Assembly (NCBI GenBank): GCA_036844705.1 | Contig: DAIUFH010000031.1 | Span: 1-23,553 of the forward strand | Direction: 5' to 3' | From: DAIUFH01 sp036844705 | GTDB lineage: Bacteria > Bacillota > Clostridia > Tissierellales > Tissierellaceae | DNA: 23,553 nt | Shown here: piece after piece, positions 1 to 7,561 of the stretch | Layout: every line of letters starts with the position of its first letter | How positions within the stretch are numbered: position 1 is the stretch's first letter | The notes under the pieces: model-generated | The model's database searches: none | Told to the model about the DNA's origin: nothing | The model's input: only the letters and a program-made list of their open reading frames with translations | Position numbers and translations under genes: made by a program

Positions 1-1789
1 ACTTCAATCCACGCTTCCAGTATAGGAAGCGACCAGATAACATAATCACTGTGATAAGAGAGTATAGCACTTCAATCCACGCTTCCAGTATAGGAAGCGA
101 CTAAAATTTCCTTTCTAACTTGTGCTGCTTCTTTTACTTCAATCCACGCTTCCAGTATAGGAAGCGACTGCTACCAATTATGTGAGCATTAGACAATTAG
201 CTACTTCAATCCACGCTTCCAGTATAGGAAGCGACATGAAGGTTGTCCTCTATGTTTAATGGTTTGTTGACTTCAATCCACGCTTCCAGTATAGGAAGCG
301 ACCAGATAACATAATCACTGTGATAAGAGAGTATAGCACTTCAATCCACGCTTCCAGTATAGGAAGCGACGTCCATAAGTGCAATGTCGTTTTCTTCTAT
401 CTGTACTTCAATCCACGCTTCCAGTATAGGAAGCGACCCATGAAGGGTTAGGGCTAGTACCAAGTGTTACACACTTCAATCCACGCTTCCAGTATAGGAA
501 GCGACAATAAAGAGAGAGGTAGAAAATATGGCAAGCAAAAACTTCAATCCACGCTTCCAGTATAGGAAGCGACACCATTAACCTCTGATAAAATAAAGAG
601 AGAGGTAACTTCAATCCACGCTTCCAGTATAGGAAGCGACAAGGGTAACTTTTATAGATAAAGAAGGTAATAGAACTTCAATCCACGCTTCCAGTATAGG
701 AAGCGACCAACTATTTGTTGTAGTTGCATTACCAGAGGATTACTTCAATCCACGCTTCCAGTATAGGAAGCGACTTCTTAAATTTTGTACGTCTCCACTT
801 TCCCATTTTTACTTCAATCCACGCTTCCAGTATAGGAAGCGACGCTATATTCCCATCTACATCCACATCTCCAACTTTACTTCAATCCACGCTTCCAGTA
901 TAGGAAGCGACGGTCTTTCATACACCATATAATCCATATTTGGAAATACTTCAATCCACGCTTCCAGTATAGGAAGCGACTTGATAATCTCCAAAATTTC
1001 TCCCAGTCCCATATAACTTCAATCCACGCTTCCAGTATAGGAAGCGACATGGAGAATAGACACAACATTTTATGACACTAAGACTTCAATCCACGCTTCC
1101 AGTATAGGAAGCGACCTAAGATATAATACATCTCCCTGCTGTCTTCATTACTTCAATCCACGCTTCCAGTATAGGAAGCGACGAGGATATGTATTATTTT
1201 AAAGCTGATTCTAGTACTTCAATCCACGCTTCCAGTATAGGAAGCGACATATATACCATTTCTCTTAAATTACTTAATTTCGACTTCAATCCACGCTTCC
1301 AGTATAGGAAGCGACTTGGACACAAATTTTGATGTGTCTTGTGTTGATAAACTTCAATCCACGCTTCCAGTATAGGAAGCGACTTGCTATATTTTTAGAT
1401 TTGTACGACAACAAGAAAAACTTCAATCCACGCTTCCAGTATAGGAAGCGACTTTATTATGATTATTTAATATATAAGTCATCAGAGACTTCAATCCACG
1501 CTTCCAGTATAGGAAGCGACTTCTATTTTATATATTCCTATATCTACCATATCTACTTCAATCCACGCTTCCAGTATAGGAAGCGACATAAAAGTTATGG
1601 AGGTAGAGCGTGGTGATAATAACTTCAATCCACGCTTCCAGTATAGGAAGCGACATGAAGAATTGCCTTTGTTGGACTATATAGATACAACTTCAATCCA
1701 CGCTTCCAGTATAGGAAGCGACGATAGATGATGATTACCTTAAAGTCAAACAATTAACTTCAATCCACGCTTCCAGTATAGGAAGCGAC
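1..1789 (-). CRISPR. Type I-C CRISPR array, 27 repeats and 26 spacers, open at the left edge
   Basis: Twenty-seven copies of a 33-bp repeat start at 1, 69, 136, 203, 270, 338, 405, 473, 541, 608, 675, 742, 811, 879, 948, 1016, 1083, 1150, 1216, 1283, 1351, 1420, 1488, 1555, 1622, 1690 and 1757. By eye all are identical. Read on the minus strand, the repeat begins GTCGCTTCC, has the stem CGCTTCC/GGAAGCG and ends in the handle TGGATTGAAGT, a classic type I-C repeat. Spacers are 33-36 bp. The cas genes and leader lie to the right, so the array is transcribed leftward and the newest spacers are near 1756. The repeat at position 1 shows no decay, so the array probably continues beyond the window. 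The spacers at 34-68 and 303-337 are identical, and those at 506-540 and 574-607 overlap on one target. Confidence 0.99.
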
Positions 1790-1883
1790 AGCTACATATA
1801 GTTATTACTAAACCATACCTAGCAATATATAGTATTTATTATAAAAAACTATATCATAAATAACGATAAACAAAAACTTTTAT
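1790..1883 (-). promoter_or_regulatory. CRISPR leader (proximal part)
   Basis: This very AT-rich non-coding DNA lies between the first repeat and the palindrome at the cas2 end. Its position between cas2 and the leader-proximal repeat is where new spacers are inserted and pre-crRNA transcription starts. A TATAAT hexamer reading leftward sits at 1843-1838, and an RNA starting from it would begin about 40 nt before the first repeat. No convincing -35 box was found, so the promoter assignment is weak. The leader assignment itself is secure from position and orientation. Confidence 0.7.
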
Positions 1884-1963
1884 CTCCATATTAATTAATA
1901 TTTAGTGCGAACATAACGTGAATACATCAATCACTTATGGTTCGCACTATAATATTAATGGAG
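1884..1963 (-). repeat. Long imperfect palindrome across the cas2 stop codon
   Basis: The arms share TAGTGCGAAC and flank a loop of about 11 nt. Counting outward from the loop, the stem is about 17 bp with two single-base bulges. It continues into an AT-rich extension (AATATTA) and a CTCCAT/ATGGAG base. The cas2 TAG stop codon is the first triplet of the left core arm in minus-strand sense. In RNA this gives a strong hairpin between the cas mRNA and the leader. A short T run lies about 10 nt beyond it. It could be a leaky terminator or mRNA end-protector, or a leader DNA element used during spacer integration. The sequence does not decide between these. Confidence 0.75.
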
Positions 1964-2237
1964 ACTCAATATTATATGATTTATTGTTTCCCATTTGTTC
2001 GATAGTTTTTTCATAATTTTTACCTAGTCTGTAAAATCTTAAACTATCCTTTTCATGATTAATGGTTCCATTTAGTTTATGTTTAATGATTCTAAATTGG
2101 CCTTCATCTACTTTACATTCAAATACGGAATTTTGCACTCTTTGCCCATAGTTTTGGCAAATTTTTGCCACATCCCTCAGTCTTTTCATTCCATCTTTTG
2201 TAGTTGTATTTATATCATAAGTAATTAATATAAACAT
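1947..2237 (-). CDS. cas2: CRISPR-associated endonuclease Cas2, type I-C
   Basis: This is a 96-residue Cas2, the dimeric scaffold that sits between two Cas1 dimers in the spacer-integration complex. The N-terminus MFILITYDIN is the first ferredoxin-fold strand with the conserved acidic residue D8. QNYGQRVQNSVFEC (residues 28-41) and the strand near DSLRFYRLG are typical of the family, and the length is normal. The open frame extends upstream to 2345, but I chose the ATG at 2237. The domain begins there, a GGAAGTG ribosome binding site lies in the 3' end of cas1, and the longer version would run about 100 bp into cas1. The gap to cas1 is 4 bp, so the two are co-translated. The stop codon lies inside the palindrome that precedes the leader. 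Confidence 0.96.
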   Translation of the reverse strand: MFILITYDINTTTKDGMKRLRDVAKICQNYGQRVQNSVFECKVDEGQFRIIKHKLNGTINHEKDSLRFYRLGKNYEKTIEQMGNNKSYNIESPLIL

Positions 2238-2241
2238 ACTA

Positions 2242-3273
2242 TCACTTCCACATAAATGCTGGATAACCATCAAGATCATCACGTAAATATCTTGCAAGCA
2301 ACATGGCTTGAGTAAATGGGACCAACCCCCATTCAATTTTTTCATTTAGAAAAGGATGTGTCAAAGTTTTTTGTTTTCTTTCTTGCCAGAGTCCTATAAT
2401 CTTTTTCCTACTATCATCCTCTATTAAAATAGCCCCATTATCTTCATATATAAAATCATCCTTTTTTATTTGATTCATGTTAATTAAAGAAAAAACAAAC
2501 CTATCGACAATTGGTGCTCTAAGCTCTTCTACTAGGTCTAGTGCTAAAGATATTCTTCCAGGCCTATCAGTATGCATAAATCCAGCATATGCATCCAGTC
2601 CTACTGACTCTAATGCACTCGCCACTTCATTTGATAATATAGAATACATATATGACAAAATTGCATTTATAGGGTCTAGAGGAGGTCTTCTACTTCTTGT
2701 TTCAAATTTAAAGTCCTCTTTCTGATTAAGTATCATATCATTAAAACAACTAAAGTACGTAACTTGAGCTATGCCTTCAATTCCCCTTAACTCATCAACA
2801 TCATTAACTAGATGAATTGTACCTAACAATTTTGTTAAATATTCTGATGATTGTTCTAAGTGTGTAACATCAATTCTATGTTCATATTGCCTAATATAAC
2901 GCTCTATTGTCCACTTTTCATTATATATTTTTGCACATATCATATTTTTAGATATAGACAAACTCTGGTTCTTATCATCTGCAAACCTATATTGTTTTCG
3001 CCTTAGTAAAATATTCCCTTTAGATTGTCCCCTAAGTCTAGCAATAAACCTACCCGTTGGTGTAAGATAGCAAACACCAATTCCATAATCCATACATTTT
3101 TGGATAAGCTTTGGACTCATACCCAAGTAGGAAAACAAAACAATATCTTCTAGATTATGAAAAGGATACCTAGCTAAAATATTATCGTCTTGTCTTATAA
3201 CAATGTTTTCACCTGAAACAGATAGATATACGTCTGAAAGCGTTATATAAAGTGTGTTAAGTAATTGCCTCAT
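2242..3273 (-). CDS. cas1: CRISPR-associated endonuclease/integrase Cas1, type I-C
   Basis: Cas1 is the integrase that inserts new spacers at the leader-repeat junction, working with Cas2 and, in this subtype, Cas4. The protein has 343 residues, normal for I-C. The N-terminal beta domain is about residues 1-85 and the helical catalytic domain follows. The expected metal-binding positions are visible: E166 in LRGIEG, H234 in GFMHTDRPGR, and D246/E249 in ALDLVEELR. PPLDPINAILSYMYSIL (197-213) is the conserved helix of the family. The start ATG overlaps the cas4 stop codon by 4 bp (ATGA), showing translational coupling. No truncation or missing catalytic residue was seen, so adaptation should be functional. 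Confidence 0.97.
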   Translation of the reverse strand: MRQLLNTLYITLSDVYLSVSGENIVIRQDDNILARYPFHNLEDIVLFSYLGMSPKLIQKCMDYGIGVCYLTPTGRFIARLRGQSKGNILLRRKQYRFADDKNQSLSISKNMICAKIYNEKWTIERYIRQYEHRIDVTHLEQSSEYLTKLLGTIHLVNDVDELRGIEGIAQVTYFSCFNDMILNQKEDFKFETRSRRPPLDPINAILSYMYSILSNEVASALESVGLDAYAGFMHTDRPGRISLALDLVEELRAPIVDRFVFSLINMNQIKKDDFIYEDNGAILIEDDSRKKIIGLWQERKQKTLTHPFLNEKIEWGLVPFTQAMLLARYLRDDLDGYPAFMWK

Positions 3274-3950
3274 TCCTTTAACCTCTTTTCCATATATTCA
3301 GATACAGACATAGTTCCATCAAGCTCCGGTAAACATAGGTCTTTTAATGAACAAGCCTTACATTTTTGGCTTTTCTTAACTTCAGGTGTATACTTTCTAC
3401 TGTAATAATTATTCATTTCTTCTATTATACTCGTCAATCGATTTCTTAAATCTTTCGTAAAAATTACTTGCTGTCGTCTCCTAGTCTCAAAATAGAAGCA
3501 TGCCCCTTCTTCTATTGTTAGCCCTAGCATTTCTTCTAAACACATAGCCTGAGCCAATAATTGCATTATATCGCTATCATCCAGTTTTGGTTTGCCTCTT
3601 TTATATTCAATTGGATAAACTTTATATTTTTTATCGTATTTACTAAAATAAAATCCATCATCATCAGGCTTTAGTTCTACCACATCACATTTTCCTTGTA
3701 TTTTTAATCTCTGAGAGGTAATAGGCATCGATCTAATTATCCTTATATCATTTTTAAGCTCGACAGAATCAGTATTATCAACTCTAGTATGTTTTATTTG
3801 TCCATCTATGGTAAAATAATTCTCGCTCCATAATTGTTCAATATGAATCAACGCCCATTGCCTTCTACAATAAATAAAATGCTGAATTCCAGATATTAGT
3901 AGATAGTTATCACTTTCGTTTTCTTCAAGGCTATTTTCTCGATAATTCAT
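3270..3950 (-). CDS. cas4: CRISPR-associated exonuclease Cas4
   Basis: Cas4 is a RecB-family iron-sulfur nuclease that selects and trims prespacers so that they carry the correct PAM. The protein has 226 residues. Four cysteines can bind an Fe-S cluster: C28 in FIYCRRQW and C197, C200 and C206 in KCKACSLKDLC. The nuclease core is present, with D89 in GKCDVVE, E115 and K117 in PIEYKRGKPK, and Q134 in the following LLAQAMCLEE helix. It lies 5 bp after cas7 and overlaps cas1 by 4 bp. The ribosome binding site is weak: a GAGGG lies about 12 nt upstream, in the cas7 tail. The TTC PAM deduced from two overlapping spacers of this array fits active Cas4-guided acquisition. Confidence 0.96.
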   Translation of the reverse strand: MNYRENSLEENESDNYLLISGIQHFIYCRRQWALIHIEQLWSENYFTIDGQIKHTRVDNTDSVELKNDIRIIRSMPITSQRLKIQGKCDVVELKPDDDGFYFSKYDKKYKVYPIEYKRGKPKLDDSDIMQLLAQAMCLEEMLGLTIEEGACFYFETRRRQQVIFTKDLRNRLTSIIEEMNNYYSRKYTPEVKKSQKCKACSLKDLCLPELDGTMSVSEYMEKRLKE

Positions 3951-3955
3951 ATTTT

Positions 3956-4819
3956 TTAGATGCCCTCTATTTCTTTTAAGTCTAATCCTAAATTCTTATA
4001 ACTATCATACTTTTCTTTATCTATAGTTATAATATAATCTTCATATGAACTAACTTTCTGAACATCTTCTTTAATTTTAGCACTTACAAGGTTATGGATC
4101 TTTGCAGATGAAGCAACTCCTAGTTTATTAGGATGTGTGAACCAATAAACCTTTTTTACTTCCATACTTCCCTCTGGTCTAGCTGATGATATATCATTCA
4201 TAAATAATGTTCTTAGAGTTTCTTTAATTGTATCAGCATCATCATCTGTAAATCCAGTTTTTTCAGCAAAATAACAATTGATGCTCCCTGTAAATTTATA
4301 TACTCCAAAATCTACATAATGTTTAGTCCCCATAGTATCGCTTGATCTTGTCTTACCAACTTCTGCTTCCATACCATTTGTACTTCTGGTTATTTGCAAA
4401 GTTACGATATCTACTGGACTCAAACTTTTTGCCAAGCTAATAGATACAGGTCCCCTTATACCAAGGGATCTATTTTGAAAAGTCATTACTTGTCCAAAGC
4501 TCCTTACATCAAACCACTTTTCGCATGATTTTTCTGCAACTATATCATCGCTATCCTTCTTTTTATCAAACTCAGCATTAAATCTAGCTTCCAATGATTT
4601 ATAATCATCTACAGTTCTATCTTGAGATTGAACAAATATATTATATTCTAGATCCTGCATCCTATTTCTTATCTTTCTTTTAATACAAACATCAGATGCT
4701 TCTCCATATCCATCGTAATCAGTCCTTGGCATATTTCCCATAAGCGGATCTCCATTTGGATTTGCATTTTTTACTGTAAAGAATACTACGAAATCAATTT
4801 TTTTATCTAACGTATTCAT
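3956..4819 (-). CDS. cas7: Cascade backbone subunit Cas7 (Csd2), type I-C
   Basis: Cas7 is the RNA-recognition-motif subunit that polymerises along the crRNA spacer and forms the backbone of the interference complex. The protein is 287 residues, the usual Csd2 length. Signature stretches are NANPNGDP (18-25), SDVCIKRKIRN (42-52), WFDVRSFGQVM (102-112) and GIRGPVSISLAKS (120-132). The thumb-type elements of Cas7 kink the crRNA every sixth base, which matters for the mismatches at guide positions 6 and 12 of the RNA at 10504-10600. Its GGAGG ribosome binding site overlaps the last codons of cas8c, and the ATG lies 2 bp past that stop codon. High expression relative to cas8c would suit the seven copies in an I-C complex. 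Confidence 0.97.
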   Translation of the reverse strand: MNTLDKKIDFVVFFTVKNANPNGDPLMGNMPRTDYDGYGEASDVCIKRKIRNRMQDLEYNIFVQSQDRTVDDYKSLEARFNAEFDKKKDSDDIVAEKSCEKWFDVRSFGQVMTFQNRSLGIRGPVSISLAKSLSPVDIVTLQITRSTNGMEAEVGKTRSSDTMGTKHYVDFGVYKFTGSINCYFAEKTGFTDDDADTIKETLRTLFMNDISSARPEGSMEVKKVYWFTHPNKLGVASSAKIHNLVSAKIKEDVQKVSSYEDYIITIDKEKYDSYKNLGLDLKEIEGI

Positions 4820-4821
4820 AT

Positions 4822-5217
4822 TTAATCCTCCTCATTATCATTTTTTGAATTTGATTTTTCAGATTCAATATCTTTTCTTTTATAAAATTCATTTTTTTGA
4901 TAATAATAACCTAATATAAAATCTTCGTTTAAAGAACCTTTATTTATTAATTCAGACTCATTTAGACTTATGATCTTCAATGTAATATTTGTAATTAACT
5001 TATCATGATTGACATATATCCCTGGACTATTTTTCTTCAATACATTCATATAAGGTTTTATCTTTGATTCTAAGATAAATCTGGTTCTTTCAGGGGTTCT
5101 TATCATTGAATTCCATAGCCTGTCCGAATTAGTGATTCTTTGAGATTTCCCTTTACCACTATCTTCTCCAGTTCTTCCTCTAATAGCATCTAATTCTATT
5201 TTCTCATAAATTGCCAT
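4822..5217 (-). CDS. cas11c: Probable Cas11c small subunit from an internal start in cas8c
   Basis: In characterised type I-C systems the small subunit Cas11 is translated separately from an internal start within the 3' part of cas8c. An in-frame ATG at 5217 would give 131 residues, close to known Cas11c lengths. It begins MAIYEKIELDAIRG just after YYGKL, at the start of the helical C-terminal part. The upstream sequence has only a modest ribosome binding site (TGGAAAACTA before ATG). A better purine run, GGAGGAG, lies about 27 nt upstream, too far for this codon. An upstream TTG within KELEE, preceded by GAGGTG, is an alternative. The existence of the product is inferred from the family; the exact start is uncertain. 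Confidence 0.4.
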   Translation of the reverse strand: MAIYEKIELDAIRGRTGEDSGKGKSQRITNSDRLWNSMIRTPERTRFILESKIKPYMNVLKKNSPGIYVNHDKLITNITLKIISLNESELINKGSLNEDFILGYYYQKNEFYKRKDIESEKSNSKNDNEED

Positions 5218-6801
5218 TAGTTTTCCATAATAGAAACTTCTGCTCTCCTCCAACTCTTTCACCTCACTTATTTTATTAGGGTCTATCTTTATATTCTCAT
5301 AATCATTTTTATATTTCTTTATCAATGAACATCCTATATTTAGAGCAGCATCCCATTTTTTCTTGTATGATTGTTTATTGGATAATTTATAGAAAGCCGT
5401 TCTTGTTATGTCTTTGGGTATTTTTTGTGAGTCAATTATACACGGAATGAGTCTCTCTATTGTGCTTCTACTTAATTTTTTATTTTCACATGATAGGTAA
5501 ACTTTGTTATTCCTATCCTCTTTCTCTTGTCCATAAACAAAGTTTACTATTTGATAAATAGATGGTGTTCTCTCTATATCATAAAACTTCCACCTAGTAC
5601 TTTCATACCAGTTCATTACTCTTTCATAAGCCTCTGACCTCGATAGATTTCTAAAATATTTAATAGAAACCCTACCATTACTAATCTTTTCAATTATTAA
5701 TATATAGAAATCTGATTTAGAAGTAAACTTTCCATCTTCACCTAAAAAATATTCCCCTAATTTTTGAGATATTTTACCTCCCAGTTTAGACATCGTTACT
5801 TCCTCCACATCCTCAAAATCATCTTCATCTTCTAGATCTGAAACTAATTCAATTCCACCTTTACTTAAATCATTTGATAACCAATTTACTACATAGGCAT
5901 TTTCACCTATAAATCTATTGTAGTTTTTATTTTCCAAGAGATATTTAAGCATATTATGCACCTTTTGAGAAACCTCATAACTAAGACTATACACATCCTT
6001 TCCATTTTTAAATCTGCCATAATAGGTTTCATCATTGTTGCTGATACTAATTAACTTTGCATTCCCTATTACACCTCTATGTCTCTCAACACAATAATCC
6101 ATTTCTCCCGTTAAATCACAATATTCCAAGTTCTTAGATTCTTTATTTTTATTTCGAACATATTTAATATAAAAATTGTGAAGGTTAGTATCTCTAGTCA
6201 AACTAATATCCCCTGAAAGTTCTTTTTCTAATTTGAAAGTGATAAAAATCTTTTCGAGATTTATTGATTTCTCTTTAATCTTTCCATTATCTTGGGTAAT
6301 ATTAAATTTCAAATTAAATTTATTATCAATTTGATATTCCTTTTTTCCTAGATATATCCTCAAAAAATCTTCAAGTACAGTATTTTTAACTATGTATTCC
6401 CCAATAATTTTAAAGTTTTCACATCTGTGATTTTTTTCATAATCTAACATCTCTTTAACAACGGCAATATATGCTTTATTTTTGTCAAAATCTATTTTTC
6501 TTGATAAATAAGATAATTCATCACTTATTGCATGGGGAGCTATTTTAGAACCTGATCTCGTAATTGAATCTTCAGTTATTGGAAATACACAAATTTCATC
6601 TTCATCTAAAAATCTACCACTAATCACATTGCTACTACTATTTATTGTCATCTCAAATATATTATCACCTTTATTTCTTCTACTTGAGTGGAAGACAGGT
6701 AATAACAATTGCCCATCTACACTTAGATTAGAATTATCCACTAAATTATTTTTTAGTGCAAAATCATAGGTTTCAAGAAGTGCATTCATCAAAGTCATCA
6801 T
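4822..6801 (-). CDS. cas8c: Cascade large subunit Cas8c (Csd1)
   Basis: Cas8c is the large subunit that recognises the PAM and recruits Cas3. The protein has 659 residues from the chosen start. I identify it from its place between cas5c and cas7, its length, an N-terminus (NALLETYDFALKN) like other Csd1 proteins, and a helical C-terminal region of about 130 residues matching the small-subunit fold. Sequence conservation in this family is low, so position carries much of the weight. The frame is open to an ATG at 6822, but I prefer 6801 (or 6798, the adjacent ATG). A GAGGGGGTGG ribosome binding site lies just before these and would be inside the coding region of the longer form. The start overlaps the cas5c end by about 29 bp. 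The ending is acidic and overlaps the cas7 ribosome binding site. Confidence 0.93.
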   Translation of the reverse strand: MMTLMNALLETYDFALKNNLVDNSNLSVDGQLLLPVFHSSRRNKGDNIFEMTINSSSNVISGRFLDEDEICVFPITEDSITRSGSKIAPHAISDELSYLSRKIDFDKNKAYIAVVKEMLDYEKNHRCENFKIIGEYIVKNTVLEDFLRIYLGKKEYQIDNKFNLKFNITQDNGKIKEKSINLEKIFITFKLEKELSGDISLTRDTNLHNFYIKYVRNKNKESKNLEYCDLTGEMDYCVERHRGVIGNAKLISISNNDETYYGRFKNGKDVYSLSYEVSQKVHNMLKYLLENKNYNRFIGENAYVVNWLSNDLSKGGIELVSDLEDEDDFEDVEEVTMSKLGGKISQKLGEYFLGEDGKFTSKSDFYILIIEKISNGRVSIKYFRNLSRSEAYERVMNWYESTRWKFYDIERTPSIYQIVNFVYGQEKEDRNNKVYLSCENKKLSRSTIERLIPCIIDSQKIPKDITRTAFYKLSNKQSYKKKWDAALNIGCSLIKKYKNDYENIKIDPNKISEVKELEESRSFYYGKLMAIYEKIELDAIRGRTGEDSGKGKSQRITNSDRLWNSMIRTPERTRFILESKIKPYMNVLKKNSPGIYVNHDKLITNITLKIISLNESELINKGSLNEDFILGYYYQKNEFYKRKDIESEKSNSKNDNEED

Positions 6802-7549
6802 CTTCCACCCCCTCTTTTTCATAAATATCTAATAACTCATCTACACTCATAAAATTGGAATTATTAAAATTTTTGAATGAATAGTCTCCTAACGAATGCT
6901 TAATTGTGCAATCTTTAGGTTTAAGAAATTTTATTTCACCATTGATCATTACTACTGGATGAAAATTTGACATTAGTATACCTGTTGTAGCATCATCATA
7001 AGCTTCATCCGGATATACAAAAGAATGAAACATAACACCTAAAGAGATATTTTCACCCTCATAATAACTTTTAGAGCATTCATAATCTTCCTTTCTAATT
7101 CTTTCAATATGTCCTATACACTCTCTAGTTCCTAAAAATACATCTCTCCTTCCACCCTTTTGCATAGATCTCAACAATATTTGTTCGTGTTTTATCTCAT
7201 TTCTATCATGAGATAAATCCATTCGATTGTCGTTCCATATAAAATGAAATTTAACCAAATATTCAACATTTTTTAAGTAAGTATAGTAATTAAGATCTTT
7301 ACTTCCATTCTTCATTGGTGAAAGTATGCCTTTTGTTTCAGTTTTTATTGGATTTATTACTTTTATTGAATCAATAACATAGTATAACGTCGGTTTCCAA
7401 TAACAAGCTTCAACTATTCCCTTAATAGCCTGATAACTTGGCACTTGATAGGTAAATTTTTCTCCACCACCTTTTGTCATTGGGTCAGTAAATAGTGCAT
7501 AATCTCCAAATATTCTCATATAAAATGGATTTGATTTAAAATCACTCAT
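6773..7549 (-). CDS. cas5c: Cas5c (Cas5d), crRNA-processing endonuclease and Cascade subunit
   Basis: In type I-C this Cas5 replaces Cas6. It cuts each repeat at the 3' base of its stem, leaving an 11-nt 5' handle, and stays bound to that handle in Cascade. The protein has 258 residues. Tyr50 (EACYWKP) and Lys120-His121 (NEIKHEQ) align by spacing with the catalytic Y46/K116/H117 known from the Bacillus halodurans enzyme, so processing should be active. The N-terminal RRM fold (residues about 6-60) and the stretch GYALF-like FGDYALFTDP are family features. An AAAGGAG ribosome binding site lies 6 nt before the ATG, and the gap to cas3 is 12 bp. This is also the enzyme expected to process the repeat-like RNA at 10504-10600. 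Confidence 0.96.
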   Translation of the reverse strand: MSDFKSNPFYMRIFGDYALFTDPMTKGGGEKFTYQVPSYQAIKGIVEACYWKPTLYYVIDSIKVINPIKTETKGILSPMKNGSKDLNYYTYLKNVEYLVKFHFIWNDNRMDLSHDRNEIKHEQILLRSMQKGGRRDVFLGTRECIGHIERIRKEDYECSKSYYEGENISLGVMFHSFVYPDEAYDDATTGILMSNFHPVVMINGEIKFLKPKDCTIKHSLGDYSFKNFNNSNFMSVDELLDIYEKEGVEDDDFDECTS

Positions 7550-7561
7550 AGTTACTCCTTT

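Noticed and set aside
408..1616. Open frames running through the CRISPR array (408-614 and 877-1068 minus, 1329-1616 plus)
   Set aside because: They are translations of the identical repeats joined by spacers, with no ribosome binding sites; the array explains them.
1947..2345. Longer cas2 start at 2345
   Set aside because: It would overlap cas1 by about 100 bp and add residues unrelated to Cas2; the ATG at 2237 has a ribosome binding site and begins the domain.
6799..6822. cas8c start at the ATG at 6822
   Set aside because: The strong GAGGGGGTGG ribosome binding site would lie inside the coding sequence; it serves the ATG pair at 6801/6798.
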